A stretch of DNA of 12,085 nt, taken from Microcaldota archaeon (lineage in GTDB: Archaea; Iainarchaeota; Iainarchaeia; Iainarchaeales; JAGVWC01). The notes below the pieces were generated by a model, which had not been told where the DNA came from, did not search any database, and saw only the letters and a list, made by a program, of their open reading frames with translations. Within the stretch, counting starts at the first letter, position 1. Every line of letters starts with the position of its first letter. Below, piece after piece: positions 6,571-12,085 of the stretch. The position numbers were made by a program, and so were the translations under genes. The stretch is from the NCBI GenBank assembly GCA_018813975.1, contig JAHJAQ010000106.1:1-12085 (forward strand). The letters are read 5' to 3'.

Positions 6571-7683
6571 TTAATAATAAACCAAACCGAATTGGCTAGA
6601 TTGAATCAGCATCCATACCAAAATATTGGTAACCAAAAAACCAATCAAAACCAGCCATCCCAACAAGCGAGGAGAAAACCGTTTCTGTTGCCAGACCCCT
6701 ACTGCCAGTGCCAGCATCCAAAATGAAAGAGACGGAATCGCATAACGCGGCCAAAAATGGATTTTTTGCAGCAAAAACCCTAGCACCAAAAAAAACAGCA
6801 TTCCGAATAGCAGCAAGAAAAAAGTCGTGTTTTTTGATTGCCATGCTGCTTTCAAACCAAGCACAAAAAGAAACAATAGAAAGAGTTCAAACACGATAAC
6901 AAACGCAGTACTAAACGGACTGGACAAGAAAAAAGACTTGGATAAGGGAATGAAAAAAAACAAGAACGTGGCACTAACCGACAAAAGAGCCGCAGTCGAA
7001 AACGGGCTTGAAAAATAGCCTTCAGCAGCAGACTGCACAATGAACAATTGGCGCTGTACAATGGAAATAAGCGGAATAAAAAACAATAAAGAAGCCAAAG
7101 CCGAAACAACAAAGCGTTGTAGGTAATCCTTGCGACGTTTAACCAAAACGATTATGGCATGAACCACCAAAAACAAAAAAGCATAATAGTGAAACCAAAA
7201 GCCCAGCGCATAAAAAACAGTAAGGCCGACCTGGTCTGTGCGACGCGGAGAAGAACTCAAAATGCGGAGCAGGAAAAATGTAGTAATCAAAAAAATCAAT
7301 AACAGCATGCCATACGCGCGCAAATGCGAGGCATAAATGGCAAACACCGGGCTTACCGCGAGAAAAGCAGCTGCCCAAAGCGCTATGCGAGAATCAAAAA
7401 GCTGTTTAGCTACTAAAAAAAGAAACACAATGGCAAACGACGAGAAAAGCATTAGAACAAACCGCGTCCAAAAAACGGATTGCGTAAAAGAAAAAATCGC
7501 TTCGACAAAAAAGTTAAAACCCGGAGGATAGGGTTCGACAAAAGTGCGCTCGGGCGTTTCTCCCCAAATAAAAACCTCGCGCTCGTCCACGCGATTAGCC
7601 ACATCTGTCAGGAAAAAAAAGTGCAATGCAATTGAAAAAATAAAAATCAATGCCAGCCAGTTCTTTCCATTTTTGAACAACAT
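6571..7683 (-). CDS. PMT/ArnT-like integral membrane glycosyltransferase (GT39/GT83 type)
   Basis: 370 residues, at the short end of the family (typically 400-550). One N-terminal membrane segment (9-25) precedes an outer loop with D33-E34, the acidic pair of GT-C enzymes, and EPYPPGFNF (50-58), matching the PPG/PPL motif of PMT_2 proteins. YASHLRAYGMLLLIF (117-131) is the typical R.Y segment; FHYYAF (164-169) and WPRYAIPSLSF (311-321) are also family-like. About nine to ten membrane segments in all. These enzymes move a sugar from polyprenyl phosphate to protein, lipid or glycan on the outer face. The reading frame stays open 90 codons upstream, but that part crosses the TATA repeat and looks non-coding, so I start at ATG 7683. 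First gene of the minus run with ugd and the nucleotidyltransferase. Confidence 0.82.
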   Translation of the reverse strand: MLFKNGKNWLALIFIFSIALHFFFLTDVANRVDEREVFIWGETPERTFVEPYPPGFNFFVEAIFSFTQSVFWTRFVLMLFSSFAIVFLFLVAKQLFDSRIALWAAAFLAVSPVFAIYASHLRAYGMLLLIFLITTFFLLRILSSSPRRTDQVGLTVFYALGFWFHYYAFLFLVVHAIIVLVKRRKDYLQRFVVSALASLLFFIPLISIVQRQLFIVQSAAEGYFSSPFSTAALLSVSATFLFFFIPLSKSFFLSSPFSTAFVIVFELFLLFLFVLGLKAAWQSKNTTFFLLLFGMLFFLVLGFLLQKIHFWPRYAIPSLSFWMLALAVGVWQQKRFSPRLLGWLVLIGFLVTNILVWMLIQSSQFGLVYY

Positions 7684-7705
7684 TGTATCACGTAAAAAAA
7701 CGGGC

Positions 7706-7737
7706 GAATCCCTATATAAAAGAATCCCTATATAAAA
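7706..7737. repeat. 16-bp perfect tandem duplication carrying a TATA box
   Basis: GAATCCCTATATAAAA occurs at 7706-7721 and again, with no gap, at 7722-7737. Each copy contains TATATAAAA on the plus strand and TTTTATATA on the minus strand, so the duplication doubles the candidate TATA box of the minus-strand membrane glycosyltransferase. Confidence 0.95.
7713..7737 (-). promoter_or_regulatory. Doubled TATA box, promoter of the membrane GT / ugd run
   Basis: Minus-strand TTTTATATA at 7721-7713 (proximal) and 7737-7729 (distal). The proximal box is centred about 34 bases before ATG 7683; with the usual archaeal 25-27-base TATA-to-start spacing the RNA would begin a few bases before the ATG. 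The distal box would give a start about 16 bases further upstream. No Shine-Dalgarno sequence precedes this ATG. The boxes are nearly symmetrical and could also be read on the plus strand. Confidence 0.6.
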
Positions 7738-7747
7738 GTTCGACAAC

Positions 7748-7764
7748 AAAAAGTAATTTAAATT
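7748..7764 (+). promoter_or_regulatory. Leaderless TATA promoter of the RmlC-like gene
   Basis: A purine-rich AAAAAG (7748-7753, BRE-like) is followed by TAATTTAAATT (7754-7764). The TTTAAAT core is centred 27 bases before ATG 7787, so transcription would begin at or next to the start codon. AAAGG directly abuts the ATG and is too close to act as a ribosome site, in keeping with a leaderless message. Confidence 0.55.
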
Positions 7765-7786
7765 CATTGGGGTTTTTTTCCAAAGG

Positions 7787-8290
7787 ATGAGCTCAATAAA
7801 GTCACTGAAAACAAAGATTGACGGTGTTCGAATTATTTCACTGACAGACCACAGCTCTACAGGAGGCTTTTTCCGAGAAATAATGCGTAAAAGCTGGCTT
7901 CCTTTTTCAATTCGACAAGTTTCCCTTTCACAGACAAATCCTGGAGAAATCAAGGCATTTCACTGGCACAAAAAACAATGGGACGTTTGGCATGTGGTAT
8001 CTGGAAAAGCATTGGTAGCTCTTTATGATTTGCGGTCGAAATCTCCCTCATTCAAAAAAAAAGAAAGGCTTGTGCTAGATGCTGAAAAAAAACCCGTCAT
8101 TGTGATGATTCCCAAAAAAGTAGCGCACGGTTACAAAGTAGTGGGAGAAAAACCCTTGTTAGTTTTGTATATGATGGACAAGGAATATAATGCTGCCAAA
8201 CCGGATGAGCATAGGATTCCGTTTGATGACCCAAAAATCGATTTTGACTGGACCATTCAAAACGCGAAACGATTGCAAAAAAAAGACTAA
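7787..8290 (+). CDS. RmlC-like cupin, dTDP-4-dehydrorhamnose 3,5-epimerase family
   Basis: 167 residues, one cupin domain, near the family length of about 180. GGFFREI (26-32) matches the opening D.RG.F.E segment; RQVSLSQTNPGEIKAFHWH (43-61) aligns with the Q.N.S...GVLRGLHYQ motif, putting H59 at the catalytic His; VVSGKALVALYDLRSKSP (70-87) matches the V..G...DV.VDLR..SP strand; IPKKVAHGY (108-116) carries the second conserved His; LYMMDKEY (127-134) and IPFDDP (144-149) cover the catalytic Tyr region and the DP motif. The standard RGLH is KAFH and an extra His and Trp follow, so this is a divergent subfamily; 3- or 3,5-epimerisation, or 3,4-ketoisomerisation of an NDP-4-keto sugar, are all open. 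It stands alone on its strand, and its TAA overlaps the TAG of the convergent RmlD-like gene. Confidence 0.8.
   Translation: MSSIKSLKTKIDGVRIISLTDHSSTGGFFREIMRKSWLPFSIRQVSLSQTNPGEIKAFHWHKKQWDVWHVVSGKALVALYDLRSKSPSFKKKERLVLDAEKKPVIVMIPKKVAHGYKVVGEKPLLVLYMMDKEYNAAKPDEHRIPFDDPKIDFDWTIQNAKRLQKKD
8277..8284 (-). terminator. T8 tract after the RmlD-like gene
   Basis: Eight T on the minus strand beginning three bases after the stop of the RmlD-like gene; on the plus strand the same bases encode part of the Lys-rich tail of the cupin. Oligo-T tracts act as archaeal terminators; no hairpin is seen. Confidence 0.4.
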
Positions 8291-9162
8291 GAAAACCGAA
8301 CGCTTTTTTTAACCAAAACCAATCCATCGTGAAGTGAAAGAAGGTTAAGACCCAAATCCAATGCCTTTTGAATGTACAAACCCGTATTTTTGGGTCGCAC
8401 GGCAGCCAAGTTTGCACTCTGGCATTCCACAGGATTAACCAGATTCTCGTCAAAACCAAATACCCGTGCAACCTCAAGAGCTGCGTCAAACATGGAAACT
8501 TGAGAAGCACCAACCACATGCACAATTCCAGTTACTTCTTTTTCAAGCAGCATTCGAACACTTTCAGCAACATTTTCAACCAGGCTGGGCGAGCGGATTT
8601 GATCAGTAAAAGCATTAACAGGCAATCCTTTGGAAAGATTTTGAATAACAAAAGGAATGAATTTTTTGGATTCCAGGTCTTTAGAGTACGGAGTAGAGGT
8701 TCGGACAATTAGAGAGTTCGAAAGCTTCTGGACAATTTTTTCCCCAGCCAATTTGGTTTTTCCATACTCATTAATAGGATTTGGTGAATCGCTTTCTGAA
8801 TAATTTCCTTTTTGACCGTCAAAAACAAAGTCCGTTGAAAAATACAATAAACGGGCATTGTTTTTTTGACACGCGTTTACAATGTTTTTAGTTCCAGTAA
8901 CATGAACTGAAAAAGCCTTGGACGGATTTTTTTCACATTCATCCACATTGACTATTGCCGCCAAGTGAACCACAATGTCCGGCTTGAAGCGCGAAAAAAA
9001 ATTGTTAATACCGCTGGAATCCGTAATGTCCAATGGTTCAAGACCTTGTTGGTGATTGTTCTGAAAGGTTCCTGTAACATCAAAAGATTTTTGAAGTTCA
9101 ACAAAAAGTGGCTTGCCAAAAAAGCCGCTTGCACCAATAACCGCTACTCGTTTCTTTTTCAT
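8287..9162 (-). CDS. rmlD: RmlD-type dTDP-4-dehydrorhamnose reductase (SDR family)
   Basis: 291 residues, the usual RmlD length. GASGFFG (10-16) is the NAD(P)-binding loop; LAAIVNVDECEKNP (67-80) is the RmlD-type AA.T.VD.CE.. segment; STDFVFDG (109-116) contains T110 and D111; NEYGKTKLAGE (131-141) is the catalytic YxxxK (Y133, K137); VRPKNTGL (255-262) matches the RP.N..L substrate segment. The family reduces the 4-keto group of an NDP-4-keto-6-deoxyhexose, making dTDP-L-rhamnose in the classic case. Here the partner genes are a C-methyltransferase and a divergent cupin, so the substrate may be a C-methylated keto sugar rather than the rhamnose precursor. The ATG overlaps the stop of the C-methyltransferase gene (ATGA), implying coupled translation; last gene of the operon. 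The symbol denotes family, not proven substrate. Confidence 0.85.
   Translation of the reverse strand: MKKKRVAVIGASGFFGKPLFVELQKSFDVTGTFQNNHQQGLEPLDITDSSGINNFFSRFKPDIVVHLAAIVNVDECEKNPSKAFSVHVTGTKNIVNACQKNNARLLYFSTDFVFDGQKGNYSESDSPNPINEYGKTKLAGEKIVQKLSNSLIVRTSTPYSKDLESKKFIPFVIQNLSKGLPVNAFTDQIRSPSLVENVAESVRMLLEKEVTGIVHVVGASQVSMFDAALEVARVFGFDENLVNPVECQSANLAAVRPKNTGLYIQKALDLGLNLLSLHDGLVLVKKSVRFS
8304..8310 (+). terminator. T7 tract after the RmlC-like gene
   Basis: Seven T on the plus strand, 14 bases after the cupin stop, inside the last codons of the convergent RmlD-like gene. A plausible archaeal oligo-T terminator without a hairpin. Confidence 0.4.
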
Positions 9163-10412
9163 AAATCATCAAGCGAGGAAACCACTTTGACGCTCGGAAT
9201 CGGAATAATGTACCGCCCGCCGTGTTCCTGATATGGCTTTGTTTTTTCCATGATTTCCTTGACAAAATTCCAAGCCAGAATCAACAGATAATCCGGCTTT
9301 TGTTTTTCAAGTTCAGGCAGCCCAAAAATCGGAATCCGATTCCCCGCATATAAGTGATCCTGTTTTTCAGGAGTCTCGTCAACAATAAATTCGACAAAGT
9401 CCGAACTGATTCCGCAATAATTCAACAAAGTGTTTCCCTTTGCGGATGCCGCAAAAGCCGCGATTTTTTTTTGCTCTCGCTTCAACTTGCAGAGCAATTG
9501 GAGTAAATCGATTTTGACGTCAAGGAGACGATTGGCAAATTTTATGTATTCGGATAATTCATAGAGGTTTTCATCCTTTTCCATTTTCAAGAATCGATCA
9601 ATGTTTTTCTGATTTTTTTCGACCACGGAATTATTTTTTTTGGTTACAAAGACGCGAATCGTTCCCCCGTGAATCGGGAATTCCTGAACGTCTCGCACTT
9701 CCATTCCTTCACTCTCAAAAAGAGTAATAATGGGCTTGACCAAAAAATAGGACAAGTGTTCGTGATAAATTGTGTCAAATTCGCGTTTTCGAATAAGGTT
9801 CAGGCAATACGGCACCTCAATAATGAGTAAACCATTGTCCGATAGTGCTTGTTTTACGTTCTGGACAAAACCATGCACGTCATCAACGTGCGCAAACACA
9901 TTAGTGGCGGTTATAACATCAACCAAACCATGCGAAGAACGAATGGATTGAACCGTGGATGCACTCCAAAACTCTGGCAAGGTAGTGATGCCCTCTGCAT
10001 TGGCTTCTTTGGCAAGATTTTGTGCGGGCTCTACCCCCAATATCTTGAAGCCTTTTTTTTTGAACTCACGTAACAAACAACCGTCATTGCTGGCAATATC
10101 CACTACCAAAAGTGGTTTGGAACCTAATAGAGACTGAACTTGTTCAGCCATGGCCAGACAATGTTCTTGAAACGTTTTGGAAATAGAGGATTTATAGGCG
10201 TACTGAGAAAACATTACCTTTGGATCCACTACAATGCTTAAAGTGGACAGGTAACAGTCCTTACAAAAAAAAACACTTAATGGAAAGGTTGGTTCTTGGT
10301 TCTGCCCTTTAGGGTCCAAATAGGAATTGGCCAATGGCATCAAACCAAAATCGACATATTTATGAAGATTTTTTGAATTGCAAATACGGCAATGCTCTAC
10401 ACGTTTATACAT
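9159..10412 (-). CDS. NDP-hexose C-methyltransferase, TylC3/TcaB9/NovU family
   Basis: 417 residues, the full family length, in three parts. The N-terminal zinc module (Methyltransf_13) has C8, C11, C50 and C53 with FGLMPLANSYL (22-32) and YAYKSSISKTF (71-81). The SAM domain has VVDIASNDGCLL (103-114), GVEPA (126-130), TATNVFAHVDDVHGF (168-182) and the active-site FDTIYHEHLSYF (212-223). The C-terminal module (Methyltransf_14) has HGGTIRVF (248-255), AASAKGNTLLNYCGI (321-335) and VDETPEKQ (344-351). These enzymes add a methyl group to C3 of an NDP-4-keto-deoxyhexose, giving branched sugars such as mycarose and related units. GGATGAT (10424-10418) lies five bases before the ATG, a good ribosome site. 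Middle gene of the operon with a zinc-ribbon methyltransferase before and an RmlD-type reductase after; the sugar product itself is inferred. Confidence 0.9.
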   Translation of the reverse strand: MYKRVEHCRICNSKNLHKYVDFGLMPLANSYLDPKGQNQEPTFPLSVFFCKDCYLSTLSIVVDPKVMFSQYAYKSSISKTFQEHCLAMAEQVQSLLGSKPLLVVDIASNDGCLLREFKKKGFKILGVEPAQNLAKEANAEGITTLPEFWSASTVQSIRSSHGLVDVITATNVFAHVDDVHGFVQNVKQALSDNGLLIIEVPYCLNLIRKREFDTIYHEHLSYFLVKPIITLFESEGMEVRDVQEFPIHGGTIRVFVTKKNNSVVEKNQKNIDRFLKMEKDENLYELSEYIKFANRLLDVKIDLLQLLCKLKREQKKIAAFAASAKGNTLLNYCGISSDFVEFIVDETPEKQDHLYAGNRIPIFGLPELEKQKPDYLLILAWNFVKEIMEKTKPYQEHGGRYIIPIPSVKVVSSLDDL

Positions 10413-10470
10413 TGAAAATCATCCGACAACTTACAAAAAAGCCTTGCAAAACGTTTTTAAAAAACATGCG

Positions 10471-11421
10471 TCAGCGTTTTCGAGCCCACACTGAAATCGT
10501 ATCACCTCGCTTGGCCCAGGAAAACAAATAAGCCAAAAAAAAGGATAGTGGCAGCAAAAAAGGCAATAACAGTGCAATCAGCACTAACTGAATAGACTTT
10601 CCAGCAGTTTGCGAAGACTTTTGGGCCTTGATTTTGTTGGTCAGCAAATTGAATTCAAAACCCAGTGAATTGTAAATGGATTGCAAGATTCCATACGGAT
10701 TGTATTCTAAAGCGAAATGAGAAATGCGAATAACCTCAAAACCGTTTTGGTCTAAAATTCGGGAAAGATTTTTCGGAGAAAAATGCGTCAAGTGCCGGGG
10801 CAAATCCAAGTGAAACCAGTTGCATTTCCAAATCGAAAAACTAATGCTATCAATATTGGGAACAGCCATAAACAAGATCCCGCCTTTTTTTAGTAGTTTA
10901 CATGCAAAAGCGATCTCGCGCTGAGGCTCCGCAAGATGCTCTAAAACATGCCAAAAAGTTATCAAATCAAATGGTGCTTGTGAAAAATGCAGGTCTAAGA
11001 GTTGCCCATACTGAATGTCAATGCCTTTTTTTTGCAATGGATTCAGAAAACGTTTGGCAGAATCCGAAAACTCAGTGCCATTGCACAACCAGCCTTTTTG
11101 GTGCATGGCCTCTAAAAAAGTTCCAGAACCACAACCCACATCCAAAAGTTTTCCAGGCTTTAATCCTGAAAACCGACCTTGACGATTTTTTTGGATAAAA
11201 GAAAAAAAAAGCGATGGTTTTTGATGATACTGGGATCCATAATATTGAACCAATTCCGATGTCTTTGGCAGCGGATGAACCAAAACAGCACCGCAAGAAG
11301 GGCATTGTATCAGCTGAAAAGGGGTTTTGTGAAATTCAAAATCAAGGCATTCCATAAAAAAACAGGCCTGGCTTTCATGACAAACTCTGCATTTTATCCC
11401 GATATCAACTCTACGAGCCAA
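10471..11421 (-). CDS. Zinc-ribbon class I methyltransferase with C-terminal membrane segment
   Basis: 316 residues. CRVC (11-14) and CPSC (40-43) form an N-terminal zinc ribbon; KLLDVGCGSGTFL (91-103) is SAM motif I; GTEFS (115-119) holds the acidic motif II residue; FDLITFWHVLEHL (151-163) and GGILFMAVPN (180-189) complete the Methyltransf_23-type fold; LPRHLTHFSP (207-216) is typical of polysaccharide-locus members. Residues 277-302 are strongly hydrophobic and followed by basic residues, suggesting a membrane anchor, so it may act on a lipid-linked glycan. The start is TTG 11421: the first in-frame ATG (residue 23) would delete the first zinc pair. The zinc-ribbon-plus-SAM layout resembles its downstream neighbour but it lacks that protein's C-terminal module. 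First gene of the operon; 58 bases separate it from the next gene. Substrate unknown. Confidence 0.85.
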   Translation of the reverse strand: MARRVDIGIKCRVCHESQACFFMECLDFEFHKTPFQLIQCPSCGAVLVHPLPKTSELVQYYGSQYHQKPSLFFSFIQKNRQGRFSGLKPGKLLDVGCGSGTFLEAMHQKGWLCNGTEFSDSAKRFLNPLQKKGIDIQYGQLLDLHFSQAPFDLITFWHVLEHLAEPQREIAFACKLLKKGGILFMAVPNIDSISFSIWKCNWFHLDLPRHLTHFSPKNLSRILDQNGFEVIRISHFALEYNPYGILQSIYNSLGFEFNLLTNKIKAQKSSQTAGKSIQLVLIALLLPFLLPLSFFLAYLFSWAKRGDTISVWARKR

Positions 11422-11487
11422 TTGAATCCCTTAAACGTTATTAAAGAATACTATTATAATATTTTTAGCTTTTCTTAATGCAGGAAA
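11422..11487. promoter_or_regulatory. Compact divergent promoter, methyltransferase operon and GT2 gene
   Basis: 66 bases shared by two divergent genes. The near-symmetrical TATTATAATATTTTTAG (11452-11468) lies about 24-31 bases before the plus-strand ATG 11488 and could serve as its TATA box. For the minus gene, either the same element (leader of about 9 bases) or TTCTTTAATA (11448-11439) could serve. A bacterial-style -10 (TATAAT, 11455-11460) is also readable, so this site alone does not decide the domain of life. AGGA (11482-11485) precedes the two possible plus-strand start codons. Confidence 0.45.
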
Positions 11488-12085
11488 ATGAGCATGTCAA
11501 TTAAAAAAATAGGAATTTTTGTTTCATCCTACAAGTCCAGCAATACCTTGGAAAAAGTAATCCAACGAATTCCATCTGAAATCAAAAAAAACGCGGCTGG
11601 AATTTTTATAATCGACGATGCCAGTCCCGATAACAGCTATGAAAACGCATTGCGCGTCCAAAAAAAATTCAAACTGAAAAACCTGACTGTTCAAAAAAAC
11701 AAAAAAAACCTTGGATTTGGTGGAAACCACAAGGTCGGATTTTTATATGCCATTCAACAAGGATTTGGGGTGGTTATTACCTTGCACGGCGACGGCCAAT
11801 ACGCACCGGAAAAAATTCCCGAACTCCTTAATTCCATGGAAAAAAACAAAACCGAAATTGCTACAGTCTCCCGTTTTTTGGATAACCCTCACGGAGTCGG
11901 AATGCCGCGATGGCGATTTTTTTCAAACCGTTTTCTCAATTTTTTGCAAAAAAAAATCTTGGGATTCGGATTAAGCGACCACAATGTTGGAATGCGCGCT
12001 TATCGAGTTGAATGCCTTGCCAGGCTTCCCTTTGAACGTCTTTCCAACGATTACTCTTTTGACACCGAATTGTTAAGCCAATGCC
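11488..12085 (+). CDS. Family 2 glycosyltransferase, 3' end cut by the window
   Basis: 199 codons read in one open frame from ATG 11488 to the window edge with no stop; ATG 11494 is an equally possible start, two codons later, about eight bases after AGGA. It begins with KKIGIFVSSYKSSNTLEKVI, the GT-A entry strand and helix, then IFIIDDASPDNS (around 39-50) with the nucleotide-binding Asp pair, NLGFGGN (around 74-80), and LHGDGQYAPEKIPEL (around 99-113), the metal-binding DxD-like motif of Dpm1-type enzymes. DHNVGMRAY near 170 matches the D...G.R.. acceptor-side segment. It probably transfers sugar from an NDP donor to a polyprenyl carrier or growing glycan; whether membrane segments follow is unknown. 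It retains the acidic DDAS motif that the GT2 at 3706 lacks. Divergent from the methyltransferase operon. Confidence 0.85.
   Translation, partial: MSMSIKKIGIFVSSYKSSNTLEKVIQRIPSEIKKNAAGIFIIDDASPDNSYENALRVQKKFKLKNLTVQKNKKNLGFGGNHKVGFLYAIQQGFGVVITLHGDGQYAPEKIPELLNSMEKNKTEIATVSRFLDNPHGVGMPRWRFFSNRFLNFLQKKILGFGLSDHNVGMRAYRVECLARLPFERLSNDYSFDTELLSQC

Noticed and set aside
7684..7953. 90-codon upstream extension of the PMT-like gene on the minus strand
   Set aside because: It runs through the 16-bp TATA repeat and antisense to the start of the cupin gene; the membrane protein begins naturally at ATG 7683 followed by a first hydrophobic segment.
8097..8525. 142-codon open frame on the minus strand across the cupin/RmlD-like junction
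   Set aside because: It is antisense to the cupin and out of frame with the RmlD-like gene, both of which have clear family motifs; its own sequence has no recognisable domain.
11455..11460. Bacterial -10 box TATAAT as evidence for a bacterial host
   Set aside because: The -35 match upstream is poor, and the other promoters have TATA boxes about 27-34 bases before leaderless starts, which fits archaea better; the case is not closed.

Overview
The window is a sugar-nucleotide, glycosyltransferase and methyltransferase locus, of the kind that builds a surface polysaccharide, S-layer glycan or lipid-linked oligosaccharide. I read 12 protein genes; the last is cut by the right edge. No tRNA, rRNA, CRISPR array, transposase or integrase is visible. 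The DNA is AT-rich, dense with A/T homopolymers, and very compact: several stop/start overlaps of 1-4 bases and short gaps. TATA-like boxes lie about 27-34 bases before start codons that lack a spaced ribosome site, while internal operon genes carry GGTGA- or GGATGAT-like sites. This favours an archaeon. The compactness, A/T tracts and gene content suggest a small-genome DPANN-type lineage (Diapherotrites- or Woesearchaeota-like), but that is inference, not a marker-gene placement.

Layout. (1) Bases 1-178 hold no gene but two elaborate hairpins; one is a GC-rich island, and the other is followed by T8 on the minus strand. (2) 179-1267 (-) is a radical SAM/SPASM protein. (3) 1440-4407 (+) is a three-gene run: class I methyltransferase, polytopic GT-C-like membrane protein, and an Alg5/Dpm1-like family 2 glycosyltransferase. 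(4) 7683-4423 (-) carries a PMT/ArnT-like membrane glycosyltransferase, UDP-glucose 6-dehydrogenase (ugd) and a sugar-phosphate nucleotidyltransferase. (5) 7787-8290 (+) is a lone RmlC-like cupin. (6) 11421-8287 (-) is an operon of a zinc-ribbon methyltransferase with a membrane tail, a TylC3/TcaB9-type sugar C-methyltransferase and an RmlD-type 4-keto reductase. (7) 11488 to the edge (+) is a second family 2 glycosyltransferase.

How they may work together (inference). The nucleotidyltransferase and Ugd supply activated sugar and uronic acid. The RmlC-like cupin, RmlD-like reductase and C-methyltransferase together look like the late steps of a C-methyl-branched deoxysugar pathway. No 4,6-dehydratase (RmlB-type) is in the window, so it must be elsewhere if the pathway is real. 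The cytoplasmic GT2 enzymes would load sugar onto a polyprenyl/dolichyl carrier, and the two GT-C-type membrane proteins would use such lipid-linked donors on the outer face.

Most notable points: the possible C-methyl sugar module; a perfect 16-bp tandem duplication carrying the TATA box upstream of the membrane glycosyltransferase; an 11-bp tandem duplication that appears to have frameshifted the nucleotidyltransferase C-terminus; and the GC-rich nested hairpin at the left edge.
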